A stretch of DNA of 64,000 nucleotides from Verrucomicrobiota bacterium. Lineage in GTDB: Bacteria; Verrucomicrobiota; Verrucomicrobiia; Limisphaerales; JADLHS01. Numbering within the stretch: position 1 is the stretch's first letter; each line of letters begins with the position of its first letter. Shown in pieces: positions 19,421-27,812 of this stretch. The position numbers were made by a program, and so were the translations under genes. Location: positions 62,001 to 126,000 of the forward strand of contig JAKQDQ010000018.1 in NCBI GenBank assembly GCA_029573725.1, written 5' to 3'. The notes below the pieces were generated by a model. The model was not told the DNA's origin. It did no database searches and was given only the letters and a program-made list of their open reading frames with translations.

Positions 19421-19603
19421 TCTCAATCCATAGTAAAACCAAAGCCGACCATCAGCCCCGCCAAGAAAACTAGAATTCTGCCGGCGGCAGATCGGCAGTA
19501 GGTCGTGTTTTCAGTGCTTCCTCCCAAGTTGGCTTCGCTTGCATTTTACATGCTCTGCTGCGTAGCATCCTCGCATCGCGTGTGACGTGCTTGGTTGCTG
19601 CCC

Positions 19604-21076
19604 ATGTATATCATCCAAATCGCCTCCGAATGCGCGCCGGTCGCCAAAGTCGGCGGGCTGGGCGACGTCGTCTTCGGCCTGAGTCGCGAACTGGAAATTC
19701 GTGGCAATGCCGTCGAGATCATCCTCCCGAAATACGATTGCCTGCGTTACGACAAGATTTTTGGGCTGCAGGTCGCGTATCAGGATCTGTGGGTGCCGTG
19801 GTATGGCGGCGCGATCCATTGCACGGTCTTCTTCGGTTTTGTGGACGGTCGGAAGTGCTTCTTCATTGACGCGCACGGCGAGCACAATTTTTTCAACCGT
19901 CGCACGTTCTACGGCCAGCACGACGACGATCAACGCTTCGCGTTCTTCTGCCGCGCCGCGCTGGAGTTCATGCTCAAAAGCAACAAGCACCCGGACGTCA
20001 TCCATTGTCACGACTGGCAAACAGGCCTCGTGCCGGTGCTGCTCTACGAGATTTATCAGCAACTTGGGATGCGGCATCCGCGGGTCTGTTACACGCTGCA
20101 CAACCTGCAGCATCAGGGCGTGACGCGGGAACACATCCTCCGCGCCGCCGGCCTGAATCGCCACGCGTACTTCTATCACCAGGACCGCTTGCAGGACAAT
20201 TTCAATTCCAGTGCGCTCAACTTGATGAAGGGCGGCATCGTTTATGCCAACTTCGTCACCACGGTTTCGCCGCGCTATCTCGACGAGATCCTTTATTCCG
20301 CCCAGAATTACGGGCTCGGGCATACGCTGCATGTGCATCGCGGCAAACTGGGGGGCATTTTGAACGGCCTGGATTACGACGTGTGGAACCCGGAGACCGA
20401 CCGCCACATTCCGCGCCGCTACGGTCTGGAGCATCTGGATGACAAATTTGTGAACAAGGCGGCATTGCGCAGTCGTTTCTGGTTGCGCGACGCGTTGCGA
20501 CCCGTCGTCTGCTACGTGGGGCGGCTGGATCAGCAGAAGGGTTTGCCGCTGGTGGCACATGCCATTCATTACTGCCTGAACCAGGGTTGCCAGTTCGTGC
20601 TGCTCGGCACGGCGGCGGACGGGCGGATTGCGCACCAGTTCCAGGAATTGAAACGGCACTACAACGACCATCCCGATTGCCATATCGAACTCGGCTTCAA
20701 CGAGGAATTGTCGCACCTGATTTATGCCGGGGCGGAGATGATCATCGTGCCCAGCCTGTTTGAACCGTGCGGCTTGACCCAGATGATCGGGCTCAAATAC
20801 GGCACCGTCCCGATTGTGCGGGCGACCGGCGGACTGGCCGATACCATCTTTGATGCGGATTACGCGCCCAAGCCGTATCACGAGCGCAACGGTTACACGT
20901 TCAACGATTTCAATAACGCCGGGATCGAATCCGCCCTCCATCGCGCCATTGGGTTGTGGTATTCGTATCCCCGGTACTTCCGGGAGCTGATGGAGAATGG
21001 GATGCGCTGCGACTATTCGTGGAATCATCCGGGACAGCATTACCTGAATGTTTACGAATACATCCGCGACAAGTGA
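19604..21076 (+). CDS. glgA: glycogen synthase (ADP-glucose type)
   Basis: GlgA transfers glucose from a nucleotide sugar to the growing alpha-1,4 glucan. The 490 residues match a GT5 bacterial GlgA. The N-terminal substrate loop contains KVGGLGDVV (Lys15). CHDWQTGLVPVLL, YTLHNLQHQG and a GGILNGLDYDVWNP segment are diagnostic. The second Rossmann half has CYVGRLDQQKGLPL, and the nucleotide-sugar site is PSLFEPCGLTQM. ATG 19604 matches the conserved MYIIQIASECAPVAK start. It completes the synthetic part of the glycogen cluster with glgB; glgC is not in the window. The next gene overlaps its stop codon by four bases (GTGA). Confidence 0.95.
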   Translation: MYIIQIASECAPVAKVGGLGDVVFGLSRELEIRGNAVEIILPKYDCLRYDKIFGLQVAYQDLWVPWYGGAIHCTVFFGFVDGRKCFFIDAHGEHNFFNRRTFYGQHDDDQRFAFFCRAALEFMLKSNKHPDVIHCHDWQTGLVPVLLYEIYQQLGMRHPRVCYTLHNLQHQGVTREHILRAAGLNRHAYFYHQDRLQDNFNSSALNLMKGGIVYANFVTTVSPRYLDEILYSAQNYGLGHTLHVHRGKLGGILNGLDYDVWNPETDRHIPRRYGLEHLDDKFVNKAALRSRFWLRDALRPVVCYVGRLDQQKGLPLVAHAIHYCLNQGCQFVLLGTAADGRIAHQFQELKRHYNDHPDCHIELGFNEELSHLIYAGAEMIIVPSLFEPCGLTQMIGLKYGTVPIVRATGGLADTIFDADYAPKPYHERNGYTFNDFNNAGIESALHRAIGLWYSYPRYFRELMENGMRCDYSWNHPGQHYLNVYEYIRDK

Positions 21077-22686
21077 GCCCTCCAGGCGGCAGTGAGTCTC
21101 CGTTGTCCGCTGCGGCGGCGGTCCCCGCGCGGCGCGTCTTCGGGTTCGTCCTGGCCGGCCAGGTTCTGCTCCTGCTGGCCCTGGGCTGGCATTTTCGTGA
21201 CGCGCTGAATCCGGATGCCGTCGCCTATCTTGAGCTGGCGCGCCATTACGCCGACGGCCAGTGGCAACTGGCCGTCTCCGGCTATTGGGGCGCAGGCTTG
21301 ATCTGGGGATTGGCCTTGCTGCTGAAATGCGGGTTGGCGCCACTGGTCGCGGCGCGACTGTTGATGGGTTTGTCCGCGCTGCTTTTTCTGTGGGGAGCGC
21401 GTTGCGTTTATGAGGCGGTGGGCCTTTCCGGACGGGCGCGCCTCTGGGCCTTGACGCTTACGGGATTGTTCAGCGCGTGGTGTTCGGTGCAGTTCATCAC
21501 GCCCGACTTGTTGCAGGCGGCGGTGTGGCTGTTTGTTGTGTGCCTGCTCCGACGGGAGACATGGTGGCAACGCCCCGGGCAGAGTGTTGAAGTGGGACTG
21601 CTCTGCGGCCTCGCGTATTTGATCAAAGCCATTGCCTTGCCGGTTGGAGTTTTGCTGATCTTCGGTTTTGCCGTGCGTGACGCGTGGAGATCGCGTTCCA
21701 ACCGCCGCCGCATTGCGATGGCCGCCGCCCGTAGTTTGATCACCATGCTGATCGTGGCGTCGCCATGGATCGTCGTCCTGAGCGTCAAGTATCAGCGCCT
21801 CACGTTTTCCACCACGCCGGCCGTCACGCACACGTTGACGGGGCCGAACGATGTGGACCGTTATCATCCGTACGTCCGCGCGTTTTACCTGCCGCAAGCC
21901 GGGCGGATCACCAACTGGGAGGAACCCTCGCTCATGTCGTATCACACCTGGTCACCGTGGGAAAACTGGCGTTACGCGCGCCACCAGGCCGCGGTGGTGC
22001 TGCACAACATTCGCACCGAACTGCTGTTGGCGACCAGTCTGAATTTGGGTGCGCTCGGGCTGGTTTGGGCCTGGTGGCGCGGAGGACCGGGATTGCGCCG
22101 TAATTTGACGGGCCTGCTCATTTTGCCGGCGGTGCTGGCGCTCGTTTATCTGCCATGCTATTTCACCCTGGCGGAGCAGCGTTTTTTTTATGTGGCGTTT
22201 CCCTTGTTGTACGCGGGCGTCTGGCTGACGCTGCGCGCGTGGGGAGATTCCGCTGCTGCGTGGCGGCGGTGGCAGGAGGTCGTGACGGTGGGCGGTGCCG
22301 CGTTGCCGTTGCTGCTGCAAATTCTGCTTGTGGGTGATCGTGGCCGCATGGCCGGCCAGGAAGCGATCCGGCTGGCAGGCGCCATGCAACGGGCGGGATT
22401 GGTTGGTCCGCTGGCGGGCAGTGCCAATCTGCCCGGTGGCCGCACGGGACTTTACGTGGCGTTCCATTTGCAGCAACCGTGGTGTGGTGACAAGTTAAAT
22501 CCCACACCAACCGAAATCGCCCGCTCTCCCGCCCAATTCTTTTTCGTCCGGCGCGCTTCAGCGTTGGCCCGGGCGCTGGCGGCCGATTCACGCTTCCAGG
22601 ATCTGGACCAACCGTTGGACATGGCTGGCGGCGACGGGATCCGGTCTCCGGTGCAGGTGTTTGGAGTGCTGCCGGCCGGCCGTTGA
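21073..22686 (+). CDS. polytopic membrane protein, glycosyltransferase-family-39-like
   Basis: The start is GTG 21073, whose last bases form the glgA stop (GTGA overlap), giving 537 residues. The protein has about ten hydrophobic segments. Before the second segment an acidic DALNPDAVAYLELARHYADG loop resembles the first periplasmic loop of the ArnT/PMT-like (GT-C) fold, where an early Asp is catalytic. A large soluble part follows the last helix. Members of that superfamily move sugars from polyprenyl carriers to lipid or protein. The match is by architecture only and the substrate is unknown. Translational coupling with glgA is striking but does not prove a link with glycogen. Confidence 0.65.
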   Translation: MSPPGGSESPLSAAAAVPARRVFGFVLAGQVLLLLALGWHFRDALNPDAVAYLELARHYADGQWQLAVSGYWGAGLIWGLALLLKCGLAPLVAARLLMGLSALLFLWGARCVYEAVGLSGRARLWALTLTGLFSAWCSVQFITPDLLQAAVWLFVVCLLRRETWWQRPGQSVEVGLLCGLAYLIKAIALPVGVLLIFGFAVRDAWRSRSNRRRIAMAAARSLITMLIVASPWIVVLSVKYQRLTFSTTPAVTHTLTGPNDVDRYHPYVRAFYLPQAGRITNWEEPSLMSYHTWSPWENWRYARHQAAVVLHNIRTELLLATSLNLGALGLVWAWWRGGPGLRRNLTGLLILPAVLALVYLPCYFTLAEQRFFYVAFPLLYAGVWLTLRAWGDSAAAWRRWQEVVTVGGAALPLLLQILLVGDRGRMAGQEAIRLAGAMQRAGLVGPLAGSANLPGGRTGLYVAFHLQQPWCGDKLNPTPTEIARSPAQFFFVRRASALARALAADSRFQDLDQPLDMAGGDGIRSPVQVFGVLPAGR

Positions 22687-22712
22687 ATTTGGCGTCAGTC
22701 CGGGGCGACAGT

Positions 22713-23588
22713 TTACTGCTTTCCCGTGGCGGCCGGGACAGGGAGGTCCACCGTCTTCGGCAGCTCGCCAAAATCGTAGTACCGGTGCGCGAGCCCCTCG
22801 TCGCGCACCACCACGATACGCAGACCGGATTTGCCTCCGGCCAGCGGCATCCCGACCGGGCCGGTGGTGACCGCCTCCAGGTCGCCGTCGCGCCCCACCG
22901 CGTTGCGGTGGTAATGTCCCGAGAAAAGATGTGTTACTCCGGCCTCCCGAAACCATTGCAGGTGGCGGCGGCGATGTTCGGCTGGAATGTTGAAATACTC
23001 ATCCGGTTCATCGGCGCTTTTGAGAAACCACGGATGGTGGGCAAATATGACGATGTGGCGCGCCCCGGCGGCGCGGGCCTGCTGGAGTTCGGATGCCAAC
23101 CATTGCTCCTGGGCGGCCGCGAGTGCGGGGGCGTGTTGCGGCGAGTGAATCAACGTGGAATTCAGTCCAATCCCGACAAAACTGTCGTGCCGGAAGGTAT
23201 AATGGTCCGGTCCAAAATGGTTGGTGTAAGCCGCCACGCTGGCCGCGGTGGGGTGATTGCCGACATCGTGGTTGCCGGGGAGGGAATGGACCGGAATATC
23301 GGGGGCGATTTGGTGGATGATCCGCTGGTACTCGTGGATTTGCGCGGCATGTCCGGGCTGGTTGACCAGATCCCCGGTCACCACGACGAAGGCGGGTCGC
23401 AGCCGGTTGATGGTGGCGACGGCAAATTCCAGGTTGGCGGTCTCCTGGGTGAAGTCCCGGTTGTCGGTGAACATGCCAAGTTGGGGGTCGGACAACTGGA
23501 CGAAGAAGAAGGGTTCAGTGGCGGCCACCGCAAATCCTGTCAGGCAGAGCATCAGCGCGTTCCAAATTTTCCACCGGGTTGCACTCAT
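22713..23588 (-). CDS. exported calcineurin-like metallophosphoesterase
   Basis: The 291-residue protein carries a signal peptide (NALMLCLTGFAVAATEP). The five metal-ligand blocks of the calcineurin-like phosphoesterase fold are in order: QLSDPQLG, VVTGDLVN, LPGNHDVG, FAHHPWF and FSGHYHRN. These bind two metal ions and hydrolyse phosphomonoesters or diesters. It resembles the purple-acid-phosphatase / Icc-like exported group. The substrate is unknown; the protein is probably periplasmic. ATG at 23588 is chosen because the longer frame upstream is low-complexity and Pro/Arg-rich; ATG 23597 is also possible. The interval 23589-23887 between this gene and the gspE promoter holds nothing else I recognise. 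Confidence 0.85.
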   Translation of the reverse strand: MSATRWKIWNALMLCLTGFAVAATEPFFFVQLSDPQLGMFTDNRDFTQETANLEFAVATINRLRPAFVVVTGDLVNQPGHAAQIHEYQRIIHQIAPDIPVHSLPGNHDVGNHPTAASVAAYTNHFGPDHYTFRHDSFVGIGLNSTLIHSPQHAPALAAAQEQWLASELQQARAAGARHIVIFAHHPWFLKSADEPDEYFNIPAEHRRRHLQWFREAGVTHLFSGHYHRNAVGRDGDLEAVTTGPVGMPLAGGKSGLRIVVVRDEGLAHRYYDFGELPKTVDLPVPAATGKQ

Positions 23589-23887
23589 GCCGGGCATTAT
23601 GCGTCGGGCCGGTCCGCCCGGCCAGAACGGAACACCGGCCGGCAGTGCCGCAAACGGGTGGGCGCTCAACAGTTTTGACCGCCGCGTTGGTGTCGGATTT
23701 TCCCGGCGATGCGGCGGGGTGGTGGTGGGGATGGCCGGCGGGCGGGGTGGGCGCGCGGGTTGTTCGGCTGCTGCGGGAAAACGCGCCGTCTCGAGGCCGC
23801 CGCCCGGCCGGGCGAGGACCGGGCGTTGCGCGGCGTTGGGCGGGCGGTTTTCCCTGGAGGCGGACCGGTCTCCGGGCGCGATATTCT

Positions 23888-23916
23888 TTGACCCCAACCG
23901 CAACTTTTTTTAGTTT
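23888..23916 (+). promoter_or_regulatory. probable sigma-70-like promoter of the gsp operon
   Basis: TTGACC (23888-23893) and TAGTTT (23911-23916) are 17 bases apart and lie in a locally AT-rich patch within very GC-rich sequence. They are about 35 bases before the gspE start. The call is from sequence alone. Confidence 0.45.
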
Positions 23917-23951
23917 GCGACGTTCAGTTTCGCGTACGAGAACAAGAACAC

Positions 23952-25700
23952 ATGGCGTTCAACTCAGTCAAAGTCCTGTTTGCCTCGGTCTTGGGCGTAA
24001 TGCCCGATCAATACGCAGAGGTGCAAAAAGCCTGGCGCATCGCGGTGGAAAACGGTTCGCAGGATTCATTTCTGTCGTTCCTGGCGCGCGAACTGGGGAT
24101 GTCCGAGGACATTTTTCTGCAACGCCTCGCGGCGGGGTTGAACTGGCCGTATCTCGAACTCAGCAAGCAGCCGGTGGAAAACGAAGCGCGCGGCAAAATT
24201 TCCACCAAGGTCGCCTTCCAATACAACGTGCTGCCGGTGGCGATGCAGGATGATGCGGTGCAGGTGGCGGTGAGCAATCCGTTTGACAACGCGATGCTCA
24301 ACGCGGTGCGCTTCGATGCGCACGGTCCGGTGCAGTTTGCCCTTGCGCCCAAGGCTGAAATCGAGAAGGCGCTCAAGAAGTATTACGGCGTCGGCGCGGA
24401 AACCCTTGACGAAATGGGGGAGGAAATTCCCCTGGATCTGGAGCTGCCGACGGACAAGGAGATTACCGAAGGCGACCAGGAGGCCAGTGTCATCAAATTC
24501 GTCAACCAGGTGATTTGGGAGGCGTACAAGGACCGGGCCACGGACATCCATCTTGAGCCGCAGGAGGACGAGTTGCGCATCCGCTACCGGATTGACGGGA
24601 TTTTGCACCAGACCCCGATGCCGCCGCAGTTGAAGCGGTTTCAAGCGGCCATCATTTCGCGCATCAAGGTGATGAGCGGGATGAACATTTCCGAGAAGCG
24701 CCTGCCGCAGGACGGGCGCATCAACGTGCGCATCAAGGGGGAGGAAATTGACATTCGCGTCTCCACCGTGCCGACCGTGTACGGCGAATCGGTTTCGCTG
24801 CGGCTGCTGTCGCGCGGAAAAATCTTCCTCAGTCTCGACAAATTGGGATTTGCTCCCGTGGACGAGGCCGCCATCCGGGAAATCATCGTCAAGCCGCACG
24901 GCATCTTGCTGGTCACCGGGCCCACCGGTTCGGGCAAGTCCACCTCGCTGTATGCGATGCTTTCCACGATCAATTCGATTCAGAAGCGCATCATCACGAT
25001 TGAAGAGCCGGTGGAGTATGAACTCAAGGGCATCAATCAGATCGCGGTGCGCCCCGAGATCGGGCTGACGTTCGCCATGGGGCTGCGCCACATCCTGCGG
25101 CAGGATCCCAACGTGATCATGGTCGGCGAAATCCGCGACCTGGAAACGGCGGAGATTGCGATTCGCGCCGCGTTGACCGGTCACCTGGTGTTCTCCACGT
25201 TGCACACCAACGACGCGCCCAGCGCGTTTACCCGGTTGATCGACATGGGCATCGAGCCGTTCCTGGTGGCGTCCTCGGTGGAGGCCGTCATGGCGCAACG
25301 CCTCGTGCGCACGATTTGTCCGGTGTGCAAGACGGAACAACCGGTCGAACGGACCTACTTGAAGAAAATCGGGTTTCCGGAGGAGTTGATTGACACCACG
25401 CGGTTCATGCGCGGCGCGGGATGTGAGTCGTGCCGGCAGCTGGGGTATCAGGGCCGGCTCGCCATCTATGAGCTGCTCGTCCTGAACGAGGCGTTGCGCC
25501 CGTTGGTGTTGAGCCGCGCCGCCTCTTCAACCATCGCGCAGCGCGCCATTGAACAAGGCATGCGCACCTTGCGCGACGATGGTTGGAACAAGGTGCGCCA
25601 GGGGATTACCACGATTGAGGAAGTGTTGCGGGTGACCCAGATCGAGGAACACCTGGAATCGCTGCCCGCCACCACCAAGATGGCGGCCGTGCCCGTGTAG
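23952..25700 (+). CDS. gspE: type II secretion / type IV pilus assembly ATPase (GspE/PilB)
   Basis: This 582-residue protein is the cytoplasmic hexameric ATPase that powers pseudopilus extension. An N-terminal T2SSE_N-like domain (to about residue 150) binds the inner-membrane platform. The ATPase core has Walker A GPTGSGKST (Lys329), an Asp box (ITIEEPVEYEL), a Walker B region (VIMVGEIRDLETAEIA) and a His box (STLHTNDA). The zinc-binding CPVCKTE ... CESCRQLGYQGR typical of GspE/PilB follows. It heads an operon with GspL-, GspM- and GspD-like genes, which favours a type II secretion role over pili. The locus lacks the GspF platform protein and the major pseudopilin. Confidence 0.92.
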   Translation: MAFNSVKVLFASVLGVMPDQYAEVQKAWRIAVENGSQDSFLSFLARELGMSEDIFLQRLAAGLNWPYLELSKQPVENEARGKISTKVAFQYNVLPVAMQDDAVQVAVSNPFDNAMLNAVRFDAHGPVQFALAPKAEIEKALKKYYGVGAETLDEMGEEIPLDLELPTDKEITEGDQEASVIKFVNQVIWEAYKDRATDIHLEPQEDELRIRYRIDGILHQTPMPPQLKRFQAAIISRIKVMSGMNISEKRLPQDGRINVRIKGEEIDIRVSTVPTVYGESVSLRLLSRGKIFLSLDKLGFAPVDEAAIREIIVKPHGILLVTGPTGSGKSTSLYAMLSTINSIQKRIITIEEPVEYELKGINQIAVRPEIGLTFAMGLRHILRQDPNVIMVGEIRDLETAEIAIRAALTGHLVFSTLHTNDAPSAFTRLIDMGIEPFLVASSVEAVMAQRLVRTICPVCKTEQPVERTYLKKIGFPEELIDTTRFMRGAGCESCRQLGYQGRLAIYELLVLNEALRPLVLSRAASSTIAQRAIEQGMRTLRDDGWNKVRQGITTIEEVLRVTQIEEHLESLPATTKMAAVPV

Positions 25701-25710
25701 GAATCCATTC

Positions 25711-27096
25711 ATGGCCCGGTTTCATTCATGCAATGTCCTGAGCGCCGGTACGGACCGGCAGCTCTGGCAGTTTCACGCGCAGGGCGCCTTTCCGCTGGCC
25801 CGGGAGCAAAAGGCGGCGGAGGGCGGGGGATTGTCTCCAGGGTTGACGGGCAAGAGCTGGAGCCAGTTGTGGCAACCCCGGCTGAATCTGGCCTTGCTGC
25901 CGCCGGACAATGTGTTTTTCCGCGTGGTGCATCTGCCCTCCAGTTCCCCGGCCGAACTCCACGCCATGGTGGAATTGCAGCTGGAGAAACTGTCCCCGCT
26001 GCCCGTCGGACAGATTGTCTGGAGTCTCTATCCGCTGCCGGCCGGCAAGGACGCCGCGGCGGCCGGGGATTTGCAAACGCTCATCGTCGTCTTTGTCGAA
26101 CGCAAGATTGTTGAAGACTACCTGGGCGCGCTGGAAGCCAGCGGATATCTCGCCGATCGCCTGGAGCTGGGCGCGCTGGACCAGCTGGCGGCCACCGTGG
26201 TGGATGGTCAGGGGGCGTGGATTTATCCGGAACTGGCCGGCGGCCCGAACACGGCGCTGGTCGCCTGGTGGTACGACGGCCGCCTGCAAAGCCTGAATTC
26301 GTTGAACCTGCCACCGGCAGACGATCCTGCCGGCCCGCTCAAGGAGCAATTGGAGCAGATGGCCTGGTCGGGCGAACTGGAGGGCTGGCTCACCGCCCAG
26401 CCCCAGTGGACGCTGGTCGCGAGTGAGGCCGTCGCGCCGGTCTGGGAGCGGTGGTTGCGCGACAGTCTGGGGGTGCCGGTGCGGTGGATTCCTGCCCTGA
26501 CCCCCGTGGCGCTGGCGGCCAGGACCGCCCGGCGCGCGGCGGCCGGGGGCGGACAGGGCAACCTCATGCCGCCGGAATTTGCGACGCGCTACCGCAATCA
26601 ATTTTTCGACCGGTTGTGGATTCGGGGCATGTTTGCGGCGGGCATCCTTTATTTTGTCCTGGTCGCGATCTATCTGCTGGCCGTGCGGGTGCAGGACTAC
26701 CGGTTGGGACGGGCCGAGCAGAAGGTGGCTTCGCTCGGCGGCGCCTACACGAATGTGTTGCAACTGAAGGAGCGGCTGCAGGTGTTGAAAACCCGGGAGG
26801 ACCTCAAGTTTGCCGCGCTGGACTGCTGGAAAATCACCGCGGAACTGCTGCCGGAAATGTTGACGCTCGATAGTTTCGCGTTTGCGGACGGGCGCAAGTT
26901 TTCGCTGAGTGGCAGCGCGCCGGCGGATGCCGCGGCGGCCGTGAACAAGTTTTATGGGGACATCCGCAAGGCGACGCTGGGCGGGGCGCAGTTGTTCGAT
27001 GCCAACAAGGGGCAGCAACTCAGCACCCGGGCCGGACCGGGGGGCGTGGTCATCTGGAATTTCAGTCTGGAACTCAACCGTGCGGAGGAAGATTGA
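25711..27096 (+). CDS. GspL/PilM-PilN-like inner-membrane secretion component
   Basis: The 461-residue protein starts ten bases after gspE. Residues 1 to about 290 form a cytoplasmic part like the actin-fold domain of GspL and PilM (RVVHLPSSSPAELHAMVELQ is typical). A single membrane helix lies near 308-332 (MFAAGILYFVLVAIYLLAVR). A periplasmic part with a coiled-coil start and a PilN/GspL-like ferredoxin fold follows. GspL recruits GspE to the membrane and contacts GspM. The gene thus appears to combine the PilM and PilN functions in one chain, as GspL does. Family assignment is from order, topology and length rather than strong motifs. Confidence 0.7.
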   Translation: MARFHSCNVLSAGTDRQLWQFHAQGAFPLAREQKAAEGGGLSPGLTGKSWSQLWQPRLNLALLPPDNVFFRVVHLPSSSPAELHAMVELQLEKLSPLPVGQIVWSLYPLPAGKDAAAAGDLQTLIVVFVERKIVEDYLGALEASGYLADRLELGALDQLAATVVDGQGAWIYPELAGGPNTALVAWWYDGRLQSLNSLNLPPADDPAGPLKEQLEQMAWSGELEGWLTAQPQWTLVASEAVAPVWERWLRDSLGVPVRWIPALTPVALAARTARRAAAGGGQGNLMPPEFATRYRNQFFDRLWIRGMFAAGILYFVLVAIYLLAVRVQDYRLGRAEQKVASLGGAYTNVLQLKERLQVLKTREDLKFAALDCWKITAELLPEMLTLDSFAFADGRKFSLSGSAPADAAAAVNKFYGDIRKATLGGAQLFDANKGQQLSTRAGPGGVVIWNFSLELNRAEED

Positions 27097-27812
27097 AAGG
27101 GTCTCTTGCCAGATTCAGCGCGCAGTTTTCCCGCCTCAGTTCGGCGGAACGCTGGTTTATCATTCTGGTCATTATCGTGGTGTTTGCGGTGGTCAATTTC
27201 GTCTTCATCTTTCCGCACTTTGGTGAATTCGGGCGGCTGTCCCGGCGGATCGGTGATGCGCGGGCCAAACAGCAGCGTTATGAAGAGGCGATCGCGCAAA
27301 CGGAAGCGCTGGCCCGGCAGGTGGCGCAGCTGGAAGGAACGGGCGCCGCCGTGCCGCAGGAGGACCAGGTAAATAATTTCCTGACCGCGATCCAAAACCA
27401 GGCGGTGCAATCCGGTGTGACCATCGTGGCCAACACGCCGCAACCGCAGCGCACCAACCAGTTCTTTCTCGAACGCGTCCAGTCGTTGCGCACCCAGTCC
27501 AACGAGGAGCAACTGGTGGATTTCCTCTACAGCCTTGGCGCGGGCAATTCCATGATCCGGGTGCGGGCCTTGTCGGTGCAACCGGATGTGCCCCATTACG
27601 CCTTGAATGCCAGCGCCACCTTGATTGCGAGCTTCCAAAAGAAATCGCCAGTCCGTTCGGGGCCCGCAACGCCGGTCAAATCGGCGGCGGGGACCGTCAC
27701 CCCCACGGGCTCCAATGCTCCGCCGGCACCGGCACCGTCGCCGGCAACCCGGCCGCCCACTCCAGCCCCTCCGGTTCCGGCGGCCCAACCTGCAACGCCT
27801 ACGAAGAAATGA
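27093..27812 (+). CDS. GspM/PilO-like membrane protein
   Basis: The start is TTG 27093, overlapping the previous stop by four bases (TTGA), a sign of translational coupling. The 239 residues have one N-terminal membrane helix (FIILVIIVVFAVVNFVFIF). A coiled coil (SRRIGDARAKQQRYEEAI) and a small alpha/beta periplasmic domain follow, as in PilO and GspM. The last 45 residues are a Pro/Ala/Thr-rich tail that is probably disordered. The protein should pair with the GspL-like protein and link the platform to the secretin. Confidence 0.68.
   Translation: MKGSLARFSAQFSRLSSAERWFIILVIIVVFAVVNFVFIFPHFGEFGRLSRRIGDARAKQQRYEEAIAQTEALARQVAQLEGTGAAVPQEDQVNNFLTAIQNQAVQSGVTIVANTPQPQRTNQFFLERVQSLRTQSNEEQLVDFLYSLGAGNSMIRVRALSVQPDVPHYALNASATLIASFQKKSPVRSGPATPVKSAAGTVTPTGSNAPPAPAPSPATRPPTPAPPVPAAQPATPTKK

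Noticed and set aside
23589-23887. N-terminal extension of the metallophosphoesterase
   Set aside because: The frame is open to 23903 but the added stretch is Pro/Arg-rich and would bury the signal peptide.
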